Shown: one piece after another, positions 1 to 7,823 of the stretch
Numbering within the stretch: position 1 is the stretch's first letter
Layout of the letters: each line of letters starts with the position of its first letter
Assembly (NCBI GenBank): GCA_945878925.1
Contig: CAMDXE010000007.1
Coordinates: 1 to 38,783, forward strand
DNA: 38,783 bases
Source of the DNA: Chitinophaga pinensis
GTDB taxonomy: Bacteria; Bacteroidota; Bacteroidia; NS11-12g; UBA9320
Reading direction: 5' to 3'
Program-made: the position numbers and the translations under genes
The notes under the pieces: model-generated
The model's input: the letters and a program-made list of their open reading frames with translations, nothing else
Told to the model about the DNA's origin: nothing
Database searches by the model: none

Positions 1-732
1 GTTAAATTTTATAACAATACGGTCATTGTTCCAAATGACGGACGCTGGGGTATTCACATAATTGACGATGCCAGTAACATCGATATTAAAAATAATATCA
101 TTATCAATCTCCATTCATGGAAAGGTGCTATTGCACTCCAAAAAGGATCCTATTCTCAAACAAATATTAAAAGCGATTACAATGTGGTGAGCAATAAATT
201 TTGTGAAATTGATGATGCTTGCTCTAAACCATTAGCAACTTGGCAGGGCTTTGGCTACGACCTTAATTCGAAACTTGTTCCGGCAAATCTTAGCTCGCTT
301 TTTGTAAATCCTTCACTGAACGATTATCATATCATTAATGGCTCTGTTGCTGTTGATGCAGGCACTTCCACAGTTTCGGCCGATGTTACAAAAGACTTAG
401 ATCTGATAAACAGACCGATTAATAACCTTTATGATATAGGATGTTATGAGTATTCTGTCGTTAATAATACCATGACACCAAGCGCAAATTATGAATTGAA
501 AATTTACCCAAACCCAGCTACTTCGGATGTAACTATTCAAACGGATATTCGGCTAAACAATGCAACACTTGTGGTAACTGACTGCCTCGGACAGACATTT
601 GCCCAAATAAGTGATATCAATGAACAGACCATCACATTTAATTGCAGCAATCTTCCAAATGGACTCTATTTTGTTCGCCTTATAGAAAACAGCAAAACAA
701 TCGCGACAAAAAAATTAATTATCAAATACTAA
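1..732 (+). CDS. T9SS-exported beta-helix protein, C-terminal part (5' end outside window)
   Basis: Partial gene. The ORF track starts at a GTG at 184, but the same frame is open to base 1 and reads KFYNNTVIVPNDGRWGI and DASNIDIKNNIIINL there. These are short beta-strand rungs typical of right-handed parallel beta-helix (pectate-lyase-like) surface proteins. The last 80 or so residues form a type A T9SS sorting domain: LKIYPNPATSDVTIQT, then LVVTDCLGQ, NLPNGLYFVRL and a basic end ATKKLIIKY. The family normally carries an N-terminal Sec signal and is cleaved and anchored, or released, at the cell surface by the type IX machinery. The substrate cannot be told from this fragment. A short hairpin at 777-794 lies downstream. 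Confidence 0.85.
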   Translation, partial: VKFYNNTVIVPNDGRWGIHIIDDASNIDIKNNIIINLHSWKGAIALQKGSYSQTNIKSDYNVVSNKFCEIDDACSKPLATWQGFGYDLNSKLVPANLSSLFVNPSLNDYHIINGSVAVDAGTSTVSADVTKDLDLINRPINNLYDIGCYEYSVVNNTMTPSANYELKIYPNPATSDVTIQTDIRLNNATLVVTDCLGQTFAQISDINEQTITFNCSNLPNGLYFVRLIENSKTIATKKLIIKY

Positions 733-776
733 AACAAGGAAGCAAATAACAGCTCCGAAAATAAGGATGCACTGGC

Positions 777-794
777 TATAACCGCGGGGTTATA
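777..794 (+). repeat. Perfect 7-bp inverted repeat after the T9SS protein gene
   Basis: TATAACC and GGTTATA flank a 4-base GCGG loop about 45 bases after the stop codon. It could fold in RNA and mark the 3' end of the transcript, but no run of T follows, so it is not a convincing intrinsic terminator. Confidence 0.35.
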
Positions 795-955
795 AGATAG
801 TTGTTTTGAAGTATGGGTAAAACGGTGTTCTTCCTACTTAGTTTTGTCAAAGGTAAAAGTAAAAGGCTTCGAAGTCGCCAACAAATATATCTGCAAGTGC
901 TACCGCATATTCTAAAAAAAATTAGCAATCCTTAGGAAAACACATGAAATAGTAA

Positions 956-963
956 TTACTTTG
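956..963 (+). promoter_or_regulatory. Possible -7 promoter element for the MazEF-like module
   Basis: TTACTTTG differs from the Bacteroidota -7 consensus TAnnTTTG at one base and lies 20 bases before the antitoxin ATG. I see no clear TTG partner about 20 bases upstream. Weak call. Confidence 0.3.
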
Positions 964-982
964 TGGTCACAGTTTAGTTGGA

Positions 983-1228
983 ATGGAAATCTCAGTAATA
1001 TCAATTGGAAATTCAAAAGGAATAAGATTAGCGAAGACCTTAATCAAAAAATACAATATCACCGATACGGTTGAATTAATAATGGAAAAGGAGTACTTGA
1101 TTCTGAAACCTATAACTGTACCTAGAAAAGGATGGGAAAAGTCTTTCGAAAAGATGCACGCTAATGGTGATGATAAACTTCTAATGCCAGATTTTTTTGA
1201 AGATGAAAACTTTGAAGAATGGAAATGA
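983..1228 (+). CDS. MazE-like antitoxin with SpoVT/AbrB DNA-binding domain
   Basis: 81-aa protein. The N-terminal half, VISIGNSKGIRLAKTLIKKYNI followed by a beta-rich stretch ending in EYLILKPI, is the swapped-hairpin AbrB/MazE fold that dimerises and binds the operon's own promoter. The acidic C-terminal tail (MPDFFEDENFEEW) is the usual flexible segment that threads into the MazF toxin and neutralises it. The stop codon overlaps the start of the next gene (ATGA at 1225-1228), so the pair is translationally coupled, as expected for a type II toxin-antitoxin operon that represses itself. The minus-strand ORF at 967-1233 is a shadow. Confidence 0.88.
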   Translation: MEISVISIGNSKGIRLAKTLIKKYNITDTVELIMEKEYLILKPITVPRKGWEKSFEKMHANGDDKLLMPDFFEDENFEEWK

Positions 1229-1542
1229 TTCAATACAAAATAGTCTTAGTAAATCTTGACCCAACAATTGGTAGCGAGATGAAAAAGACAAGGCCTTGTG
1301 TCATAATTTCTCCTAACGAAATGAACAAGAACCTACAAACTATTGTTATTGCGCCAATCAAAAGCAGTTCTAAACCCTACCCAACTAGAGTAGAGCTAAA
1401 GCATTATAAAACCAAAGGATGGATTGTTCTTGATCAGATAAGAACTATCGACAGGCAAAGGATTATCAAAGTTATTGATTCATTAACAACAAAAGAAATA
1501 GAAAAAACTAAATCAATCTTAAAGGAGACTTATGTGGATTAA
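1225..1542 (+). CDS. PemK/MazF-family toxin (sequence-specific endoribonuclease), with one key residue changed
   Basis: About 105 aa. The track starts at 1219. I prefer the ATG at 1225, which overlaps the antitoxin stop and gives MIQYKIVLVNLDPTIGSE, the usual start for this subfamily. Family landmarks are present: the DLxP-xxGSE loop, KTRPCVIISP with the conserved arginine, YPTRVEL, GWIVLDQIRTIDRQRI, and a C-terminal helix. MazF enzymes cleave mRNA at short motifs and arrest growth. The conserved catalytic threonine normally seen in the API[T/S]T strand is replaced here: IAPIKSSS has lysine. Activity may therefore be weak, altered or lost. The fold and pairing with MazE are clear; catalysis is uncertain. 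Confidence 0.87.
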   Translation: MIQYKIVLVNLDPTIGSEMKKTRPCVIISPNEMNKNLQTIVIAPIKSSSKPYPTRVELKHYKTKGWIVLDQIRTIDRQRIIKVIDSLTTKEIEKTKSILKETYVD

Positions 1543-1727
1543 ACGCATCGGAAACCATGACTATGAAATACGCCTTGTATCATAGGCATGTGCAATGCTG
1601 GTTTTTAGGTTTGGAAAATGTGTAGTTCCCGTTAAATTTGTTCAAGATCCAATGTTTATAGACTCCGAATCCGCACGAAGGCCAATCCGAAAAACGCAAA
1701 CAGTAATGCAACCAAAATTACCAACCA

Positions 1728-1760
1728 TTGGACACATTTATAAAATAAGCTGTAAATTTG
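1728..1760 (+). promoter_or_regulatory. Bacteroidota-type promoter for mntA-hepT
   Basis: TTG (1728-1730) and TAAATTTG (1753-1760) are separated by 22 bases, matching the Bacteroidota -33/-7 pattern. The -7 box ends 19 bases before the mntA ATG at 1780. This suggests the second toxin-antitoxin module has its own promoter rather than depending on the MazEF one. Confidence 0.6.
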
Positions 1761-1779
1761 ACTGAAAATTTCAATAATA

Positions 1780-2079
1780 ATGAACAGGCTTGAAACGTAT
1801 AAAGCAGACATTATAAAACTTTGTGAAACACATAAGGTTAAAAGCTTGTATGCCTTTGGTTCAGTTTTGACAAAGGACTTTAACTCGAAAAGTGATATTG
1901 ATCTTGTTGTAGACTTTGCAAACATTGAGGTTGAAGATTATGCCGACAATTATTTCGATTTTAAATTTTCACTACAAGATATCCTTAAACGACCAATTGA
2001 CCTCTTGGAAGAGAAAGCTATTAAAAATCCATATTTCAGGAAATCACTAAACCAGCAAAGACAACTAGTTTATGGATAA
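1780..2079 (+). CDS. mntA: MntA-type minimal nucleotidyltransferase antitoxin
   Basis: 99-aa single-domain nucleotidyltransferase. It shows the defining GSx10DxD motif: G27-S28 in YAFGSVL, then D39 and D41 in SKSDIDLVV. A later Asp in RPIDLLEE could supply the third metal ligand. In characterised MntA-HepT pairs this enzyme adds AMP units to a tyrosine in the HEPN toxin and so inactivates it; the assignment here is by family. It overlaps the HEPN gene by 8 bases, the usual tightly coupled arrangement. The 237-base spacer upstream (1543-1779) holds no gene I can support apart from this module's promoter. Confidence 0.88.
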   Translation: MNRLETYKADIIKLCETHKVKSLYAFGSVLTKDFNSKSDIDLVVDFANIEVEDYADNYFDFKFSLQDILKRPIDLLEEKAIKNPYFRKSLNQQRQLVYG

Positions 2080-2410
2080 TGAAATCAAATCCTGGCTTTT
2101 TGATATTTTGAACGCAATTATAGAGATCGAAAGTTTTTTCCAAGACAGATCAAAGGAGTTTCTTAAATATCAAGCCGATATAAGAACAAAACGAGCTGTA
2201 GAAAGAAATGTTGAAATAATTGGGGAGGCGATGAATCGCATTCTAAAAAGAGATAGTACAATTGTAATTTCAAACTCTCGAAAAATTGTAGATGTCAGAA
2301 ATATCATTATCCATGGCTATGACAAAGTTTCAGATGATGTAATTTGGGGTATTGTGGTAAGGCATCTTCCTGTATTGAAAACCGAGGTAGAACACCTATT
2401 AGGCGAGTAG
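2072..2410 (+). CDS. hepT: HepT-type HEPN ribonuclease toxin
   Basis: 112-aa all-helical HEPN protein (DUF86 family). The Rx4HxY active-site motif is intact: R76, H81 and Y83 in DVRNIIIHGYDK. Arg and His form the RNase site, and the Tyr is the residue modified by MntA in studied systems. An earlier helix, RAVERNVEIIGEAMNRI, is the typical HepT dimer segment. The start overlaps the mntA stop by 8 bases, so the two proteins are made together. With both motif sets complete, this module looks functional. Such modules serve in plasmid or island maintenance and sometimes phage defence; which applies here cannot be judged. Confidence 0.88.
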   Translation: MDNEIKSWLFDILNAIIEIESFFQDRSKEFLKYQADIRTKRAVERNVEIIGEAMNRILKRDSTIVISNSRKIVDVRNIIIHGYDKVSDDVIWGIVVRHLPVLKTEVEHLLGE

Positions 2411-2425
2411 ACAGACCATGCACTT

Positions 2426-2441
2426 CTGCCAACTTGGGCAG
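2426..2441 (+). repeat. Small hairpin just after hepT
   Basis: CTGCC and GGCAG with a 6-base loop, starting 15 bases after the hepT stop. It may help end the transcript, but no T-run follows. Confidence 0.3.
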
Positions 2442-2511
2442 CAATTGTAATTAATGCCAAATTTTATGCTATTACCAATTCCTTTTAAGCCTTATTGCCG
2501 CTTTTTATATG

Positions 2512-2533
2512 CTATTTATGTATCTATAAATAG
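2512..2533 (+). repeat. Perfect 8-bp inverted repeat in the 335-base spacer
   Basis: CTATTTAT and ATAAATAG around a 6-base loop, followed 4 bases later by ATTTTT. This lies in the 2411-2745 spacer, the longest gap here without a gene or a recognised RNA. It could be a weak A+T-rich terminator or an operator-like site. Apart from the hairpin at 2426, I see nothing else there: no ORF with coding character and no full promoter consensus. Confidence 0.4.
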
Positions 2534-2745
2534 ACGATTTTTCGAGGAACTCTCTTTTGTGATATTTTTTAAAGTGTTTGTTTTTAGCTAATTACACGTA
2601 TTAAGAGCCTGAAGGAATTGTATTTGAATGGGTAAGCTCAAAAGGAACACTAATTGGCAATCGCTTCTTAAGGTTTTCATTATAAAATAATATGAAAATT
2701 AGGCACTCCATTAGCTCCTTAGTTTAATTTTTAATTCAAAAAATT

Positions 2746-3606
2746 ATGAAACCAATTTTCCAAAACCGAATTATTAAGGTTACAATGGTCCCCTTAATTA
2801 TGCTCATGTTTAGTGTAGCTTTTACTTTTGCTACACCGTTTCACAAACAAGAATCTGCTTTGCGGATTTTGTTGCCTGCCAACGGCAATCATACCGTAGT
2901 GGTCGACAATACACCCTACCATGGAATTTACACCTCGTTTAGAACCGAAAATTTAAGGCCTGGGAATCACCGCATAAAAATTGTACAGACCCGCATTATA
3001 CATCGTGGCCGAACCCAAATTACCCATAAAAACGTTTTGTATAATGGGGTAATTTTTGTTCCAGCCAATTCAATCGTATTGGCATCCGTAAATTACAATG
3101 GCCGATTAGTAATTGATCGTATTTGCAGAACCAATGCCAGAGACGGATACCGAAACAATGGTGGCTACAACGGCTACGATCAGGATAAAAATGACGACTA
3201 TACTTATAGACGTGGACATGACGAAAATACTCAAGATGAAAGCTATGAGGATGCTGGCGACACCTACGACAGACGCGACCAAAACGACCGCCAAAAATAC
3301 AGAGACGACAATGTTAGAGAAAACGACCAACGTGTATCTTTCAGAAATACATTACAGGTTATTAAAAATCAATCTTTTGACAGCGAGCGTTTAAAAATTG
3401 CAAAACATGCGGCAGCTAATGGTGAGCTAACGAGCCATGAGGTATCTGAAATTGCAAAACTCTTTTCATTCGAATCAACCCGATTAGATTTTGCCAAATA
3501 TGCCTATGATTATACGATTGACAAAAAAAACTACGTCGTTGTTCACCAAGTGTTTCAGTTTAGCAGCAGTGTATCCCAATTGCAGGACTACATAAGCCAA
3601 AGGTGA
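2746..3606 (+). CDS. Secreted DUF4476-domain protein
   Basis: 286 aa. An N-terminal signal sequence (MVPLIMLMFSVAFTFA) is followed by a beta-rich domain of about 100 residues (LRILLPANGNHTVVVDNTPY and onward). A low-complexity hydrophilic linker, rich in Asp, Asn, Arg and Tyr, spans about 135-195. The C-terminal 90 residues are a DUF4476 domain: LQVIKNQSFDSERLKIAKHA, then LFSFESTRLDFAKYAYDYT and a final VFQFSSSVSQLQDYI. DUF4476 proteins are common in Bacteroidota and exported, but their function is unknown. The gene stands alone and ends at a strong shared terminator facing the convergent peptidase operon. Confidence 0.82.
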   Translation: MKPIFQNRIIKVTMVPLIMLMFSVAFTFATPFHKQESALRILLPANGNHTVVVDNTPYHGIYTSFRTENLRPGNHRIKIVQTRIIHRGRTQITHKNVLYNGVIFVPANSIVLASVNYNGRLVIDRICRTNARDGYRNNGGYNGYDQDKNDDYTYRRGHDENTQDESYEDAGDTYDRRDQNDRQKYRDDNVRENDQRVSFRNTLQVIKNQSFDSERLKIAKHAAANGELTSHEVSEIAKLFSFESTRLDFAKYAYDYTIDKKNYVVVHQVFQFSSSVSQLQDYISQR

Positions 3607-3618
3607 AACTAATATCAC

Positions 3619-3652
3619 AAAAAAAGCCGCTCATAAACTGGGCGGCTTTTTT
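3619..3652. terminator. Strong bidirectional intrinsic terminator
   Basis: AAAAAGCCGC and GCGGCTTTTT form a 10-bp perfect stem with an 11-base loop, A-rich before and T-rich after. It sits between convergent genes ending at 3606 (+) and 3659 (-) and can serve both strands. Confidence 0.9.
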
Positions 3653-3658
3653 ATTGGT

Positions 3659-5305
3659 CTAAAGTCCCAATACCTTGGGGCCTTGCTCAAAAATAATATC
3701 GACCGGTATTTTTTTTGATTTAAGTCTATCTAAATCCGATTGCAAATCAGGACTGATGTTGCCCATTGTCGATAGCAAATCTTCAACCCCTTTTAAATCT
3801 CCATTTCCTTGTAGTTTCAAAATGAGAGCCGAAAGCGAATTGGTTGCTTCTTTCATTTTTTGAAGGTTTACCGTATAGGTATTATCGGCGTTTTTCGAAA
3901 ACGCACCCATTTCTTCAAAATAATTAAACCTTACCATATTGGCTTTGCCATGCGCACTGCTAGCACCGAAGCGAACCGAGCGAAAAATTGATGCCAAAAA
4001 CGTTACATAATAATCCATGAGTTCGCCCTCTTTTATTTCTCCTTTGGCAAACAGTTTATCAATCATGTAAAGGCCCAAAATATCGGCCTTGCCTTCTTCC
4101 AAGGCGCTTCCTTGTTCGGCCAAGGCTTCTCTTACAGTTCCTTTTCCATTTATGGTATTTTTTATCCCTAATCCATGCGCCACTTCATGAAACATTGTAG
4201 TGGCAAAAAATGCATCGAAGGTGATGTGTTTTCGTTGCGTTTGGCTTATTAATTCGTTACTAATTGGAATAAGAATTTTATCAAACTTTGCCCTCATTAC
4301 ATTTTTAAGCTGACTGCGCCTTGTTCCCTTGGTGGTTTGCACCTCCTCGTCGTTTGGCAGATTTACGGCTATTGTTTTACTTCCTGCATTGCAATCGCCG
4401 GCATAATAAATCACATCATAGGCATTTAGTTCGCTGTCGGTTCCAGGTTTTTCCTTTTTATATTTTGCTTCTACTGGCAGCCCGTTTTGCAGCTCGGGCA
4501 AAAAAGATACATAATGCGATAATCGCTTGCTCCACTGCATGTCTTTTATCAAAACATAGCTTTCGAAGGCTGCGCGCGCATTAAATAATTTATCTTCATA
4601 AACTTCGATGGGGCCAATAATAATATCGATACCATTGGTTTTCATATCCAACCATGCCAAGTCGCTCGGTTTATACTCTGAAGTAAGCAAAGCATTGGCT
4701 CTTAAATTTAAATAATTTTTTAGAGCTTGATCTTCGCTAAGCTTTGCTGCTTTTAGCAATAGTTCGGAGGCACGCGTTAATTCATCCTTATACTCTTGGT
4801 GATAAGGTACAGAATATAATTTTCCGTCTTTATGGCGTTTAATCACACTGTAAAGCCCTTTTTTGTCGACTAAATCGCTTTTTTCTATTTCTTCTTTAGT
4901 TGCATCCTTTGGATAAAGATTGGCCCCATTAGGCTTAGGACCATATCCTTCAACAAAAGGTTGATCGTCGTTTAATCGGTCCCAAGGGCCATAATTAATT
5001 TCGGCAAATTTTCGAGTGGTAGCGTTTTTAATACTACTTAGGAAGGCCTCCTTGTTGCCAAAAGCTTGCTTCCAATATAAATCGTCCATAATTTTTGCGG
5101 CTTCTATTAGCAAAGGCAGCATTTGCAATTCGTATGGTTTTAATTGGCTTAGGTTGGCGTTGAGTATAACCGTTTCGTAAATTTGTATACGCTCCTGTGT
5201 GAGGCTATCGAATTGGGAAAGCGGTATATTTTTAACTTCTTTTTTTTCGGTACCCGATTGGCAAGAAACTAGGGTTATTGCTATGGCAATTATTAAATAC
5301 TTCAT
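3659..5305 (-). CDS. M49-like (dipeptidyl-peptidase III-type) zinc peptidase lipoprotein
   Basis: 548 aa. A lipoprotein signal with lipobox LVSC places the mature protein, lipidated at Cys15, in the envelope. The metal site reads HEVAHG (His373, Glu374, His377), followed about 25 residues later by EEGKAD, matching the second-glutamate motif EExxA[ED] of family M49. Other M49-like stretches include INYGPWDRL and YYAGDCNAGSK. Classical DPP III has a six-residue HExxGH motif; this one has the ordinary five-residue HExxH. Homologues in Bacteroidota have often been mislabelled, for example as dihydrofolate reductase or Zn-dependent hydrolase. It lies 10 bases after an M1 aminopeptidase gene, so the two probably degrade peptides together in the periplasm. 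Confidence 0.82.
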   Translation of the reverse strand: MKYLIIAIAITLVSCQSGTEKKEVKNIPLSQFDSLTQERIQIYETVILNANLSQLKPYELQMLPLLIEAAKIMDDLYWKQAFGNKEAFLSSIKNATTRKFAEINYGPWDRLNDDQPFVEGYGPKPNGANLYPKDATKEEIEKSDLVDKKGLYSVIKRHKDGKLYSVPYHQEYKDELTRASELLLKAAKLSEDQALKNYLNLRANALLTSEYKPSDLAWLDMKTNGIDIIIGPIEVYEDKLFNARAAFESYVLIKDMQWSKRLSHYVSFLPELQNGLPVEAKYKKEKPGTDSELNAYDVIYYAGDCNAGSKTIAVNLPNDEEVQTTKGTRRSQLKNVMRAKFDKILIPISNELISQTQRKHITFDAFFATTMFHEVAHGLGIKNTINGKGTVREALAEQGSALEEGKADILGLYMIDKLFAKGEIKEGELMDYYVTFLASIFRSVRFGASSAHGKANMVRFNYFEEMGAFSKNADNTYTVNLQKMKEATNSLSALILKLQGNGDLKGVEDLLSTMGNISPDLQSDLDRLKSKKIPVDIIFEQGPKVLGL

Positions 5306-5315
5306 GTTATGAGTT

Positions 5316-7754
5316 TTAATTTTTGAATAAACCGGCCTCCTTAAATACAGAATAATCTTTATCCGAATAGCCTCCTTGCTTAATCCCTTTTTCGATAAGG
5401 CTCTTGTAGGCCGTTTGTTCGTTAAAATATTTTAAAATACCCTTGGCTGGACCAGCGAGTCGTCCGTTAGAACTAAGCGAGGCATTAAGCATTTGATAAA
5501 TAGTACTTTCGTCGCAAATCCCCAATCGTTTCAAAGCTTCCATGGCTGTAACGCGTGTTCTGAATTCGTACAAATCTGTCGTTAAAGCCTTCAATTCATA
5601 GCCATATTTCGATTCGTTGATGCGGTTGTAAATCGAAATTTCGAGGTATTTTATTCGAATGTTATGGTTTTGTCCATAGGATTTTTTTTGCATGTACATT
5701 TGATCGATTTTGTCGAGATAGGCATCGGCTTCTTTTGGAAATTCATCACAAAGGCGTGTCAGCGATTTTTCAACCAAATCGTAGGATGGATGTTCCATTA
5801 ATTTTTCGAAACTTGGTTTTAGAGGTTCGTAAATTTTTGTCATCGAATTTACCATTGCCTTTGTTATTTCGGTTTCTACGCCTTGAAATTGCAATTGCAA
5901 TTTGCCAAAACTTTTCTCGTCGTTTGCCAATTGCGAAACAATTTCGGCCTTAATTCCATAAAATGTTTCTTTGCCATAGGCTGCCCAAAGCGCATCGCGT
6001 TTTTGATTAACATTAACCGTTTTAAGCCCTAATAAGGCGTCGTATCGGTCCATCATATATTTCGAATCGCTTAATTGCGCAAATAACTCTTCGTTGGTTT
6101 TGGCAAACGTTACCTTTTTGGTTATTTCAGAATTTTCATCGAAAAGAACAAAACCTATGGTTTTATTTAATGGATTAGCGAAGGTCACAGTTTGGGTCTG
6201 TTTTTCAATCCAAACCTGTTGTCGGCTTACCGATCCATCTTTAAAATACACGGCGAAATTAATGGGCATTTTAAACACCTTTATTAACTCGTTGGTGGCA
6301 TGAATTTGTTCAACCGTAATATCCACCGACTTATCGTTTGATGTGTAATTTACTTTATAATGTGGCTCTCCGCCTCGATAAAGCCATTGATCGAAAAACC
6401 AATCTAAACTTTGGCCCGTAACATCTTGAACCGCTTGATAAAGGTCGTTGGTTTCTACGTTTTTATAAAGGTGTTGGTTAAGGTAATATTTGATAACTTT
6501 TTTGAACGATTCGTCGCCCAAAACATAACGCAACATTTGGATAACTGTACTTCCTTTTTGATAAACTCTTGCTGTTCCGGCGCCTGCAAATCGAACCGGA
6601 TTATTATCTGTTTCCGACGCTTTTAACGCTGAATTTACCTCCTGTCGTTGGCCCCATTTAACTTTATCTTTTCCCTCAAGGCTCTCAAAAAACAGCTTGG
6701 CATAGTAGGTGGCATAGCTTTCTTGCAGCCAAGTATCGCCTCCGCCCCTGGCGGTAATCAAATCGCCAAACCATTGATGGGTTAGCTCGTGGCAATTGAC
6801 CCCAATATAATTGCGATCTAAAAACCCTCTGCTGTCGACATTAAAAAAATCGCCAAAAATAGTGGCTGTCGTGTTTTCCATGGCTCCATACATAAAATCT
6901 TGAACCATCACTTGCGAATAGCTTTCCCATGGATAAGCAATGCCCGTTTCCTCTTCCAAAAATTCAATCATTTTTTCGGTATGAAGGCTTGTTGATTCTA
7001 CTTTCTCGGGCGATTCGGGATAATACCAAAATGCCACAGGAACCCCTGATTTTGTTTTCGATTTTTTAATCGCATATTTATCAATGGCTAGCATAAGCAG
7101 GTAGCCTGCATGCGGTTTTCCCATGGCATAATGCCAAGTTTTGGTTCCGTTGGCATTTGCATTAACACTTTTTAGAGCCCCGTTCGACAACACACTGTAT
7201 TCTTTATCAAAACTTACCACGGTTTCGGTTGTGAATTTGTCGTTCATGTTATCGTACATTGGAATCCAATAGCGGTTATCTACGCCCTGTCCTTGCGTCC
7301 AGATTTGATGACGTGTTTGGTTTTTTGGGTCGGTAACGGTTGGACTATTCCACCCAATAAAGTAAATTCCTTTTTTAGGTGTTGCCTCGTAATCGAACGA
7401 CACATTATAGCCTTTGTCGGCCACAAGCGGTGGGTTGAAATAAACAGTTACCCCTTCCTGATTTACTTTATATACCAAAGGTTTTCCATCTAATTTAGCC
7501 GATAAAATGGAAATGGCTGGTCCATCAAAAAACAAGGTATCAATTGTTTTGCGCAATGGAATAAGCGAATGCGTAACTTTTCCCTTTACTATCCCTTTGG
7601 GGCAATCGAACGACACCTCTACTTTCATATTGGTTATGTCGGCCGAATGTTCTCTCGGGCGCTCGTTGGGGTCGTGTTGATGAATGCTAAGATTAGATTG
7701 TGCCGATACAGTTTCTAAAATAATAATGGATAAGAGTGTAATTAGTAGTTTCAT
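5316..7754 (-). CDS. M1-family zinc aminopeptidase, exported
   Basis: 812 aa from the ATG at 7754. The track's earlier start at 7784 lies inside the terminator of the upstream gene, and the ATG at 7754 gives a clean signal peptide (MKLLITLLSIIILETVSAQS). The substrate-binding GAMEN motif is at 290-294. The zinc site is HELTHQWFGD (H322, E323, H326) with E345 as third ligand, the exact HExxH-x18-E spacing of M1. The N-terminal half has the usual beta-saddle, and the C-terminal 300 residues are helical. The enzyme removes N-terminal residues from peptides. It is the middle gene of a three-gene minus-strand group with a TlpA-like protein upstream and an M49-like peptidase downstream. Confidence 0.93.
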   Translation of the reverse strand: MKLLITLLSIIILETVSAQSNLSIHQHDPNERPREHSADITNMKVEVSFDCPKGIVKGKVTHSLIPLRKTIDTLFFDGPAISILSAKLDGKPLVYKVNQEGVTVYFNPPLVADKGYNVSFDYEATPKKGIYFIGWNSPTVTDPKNQTRHQIWTQGQGVDNRYWIPMYDNMNDKFTTETVVSFDKEYSVLSNGALKSVNANANGTKTWHYAMGKPHAGYLLMLAIDKYAIKKSKTKSGVPVAFWYYPESPEKVESTSLHTEKMIEFLEEETGIAYPWESYSQVMVQDFMYGAMENTTATIFGDFFNVDSRGFLDRNYIGVNCHELTHQWFGDLITARGGGDTWLQESYATYYAKLFFESLEGKDKVKWGQRQEVNSALKASETDNNPVRFAGAGTARVYQKGSTVIQMLRYVLGDESFKKVIKYYLNQHLYKNVETNDLYQAVQDVTGQSLDWFFDQWLYRGGEPHYKVNYTSNDKSVDITVEQIHATNELIKVFKMPINFAVYFKDGSVSRQQVWIEKQTQTVTFANPLNKTIGFVLFDENSEITKKVTFAKTNEELFAQLSDSKYMMDRYDALLGLKTVNVNQKRDALWAAYGKETFYGIKAEIVSQLANDEKSFGKLQLQFQGVETEITKAMVNSMTKIYEPLKPSFEKLMEHPSYDLVEKSLTRLCDEFPKEADAYLDKIDQMYMQKKSYGQNHNIRIKYLEISIYNRINESKYGYELKALTTDLYEFRTRVTAMEALKRLGICDESTIYQMLNASLSSNGRLAGPAKGILKYFNEQTAYKSLIEKGIKQGGYSDKDYSVFKEAGLFKN

Positions 7755-7775
7755 GAATGATTTTATAAAAATAAA

Positions 7776-7805
7776 AAAGCCCACGAATTTAATCCGCAGG
7801 CTTTA
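7776..7805 (-). terminator. Intrinsic terminator between the TlpA-like and M1 genes
   Basis: On the minus strand AAAGCCTGCG pairs with CGTGGGCTTT (10 bp, two G-T wobbles) around a 9-base loop, followed by a T-run. It probably stops or attenuates transcription after the TlpA-like gene, and it argues against the longer M1 start. Confidence 0.7.
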
Positions 7806-7823
7806 ATAATAAATTATTTTTTC

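Noticed and set aside
1656-1925. Minus-strand ORF of 89 codons with a hydrophobic end (LVILVALLFAFFGLAF)
   Set aside because: Its first half overlaps the well-supported mntA gene in antisense and carries no recognisable domain. The hydrophobic tail lies in A+T-rich spacer and may be chance or an old remnant.
3106-3394. ORFs on both strands across the low-complexity linker of the DUF4476 gene
   Set aside because: Products of the repetitive Asp/Asn/Arg codons; the DUF4476 frame spans them with a signal peptide and a known domain.
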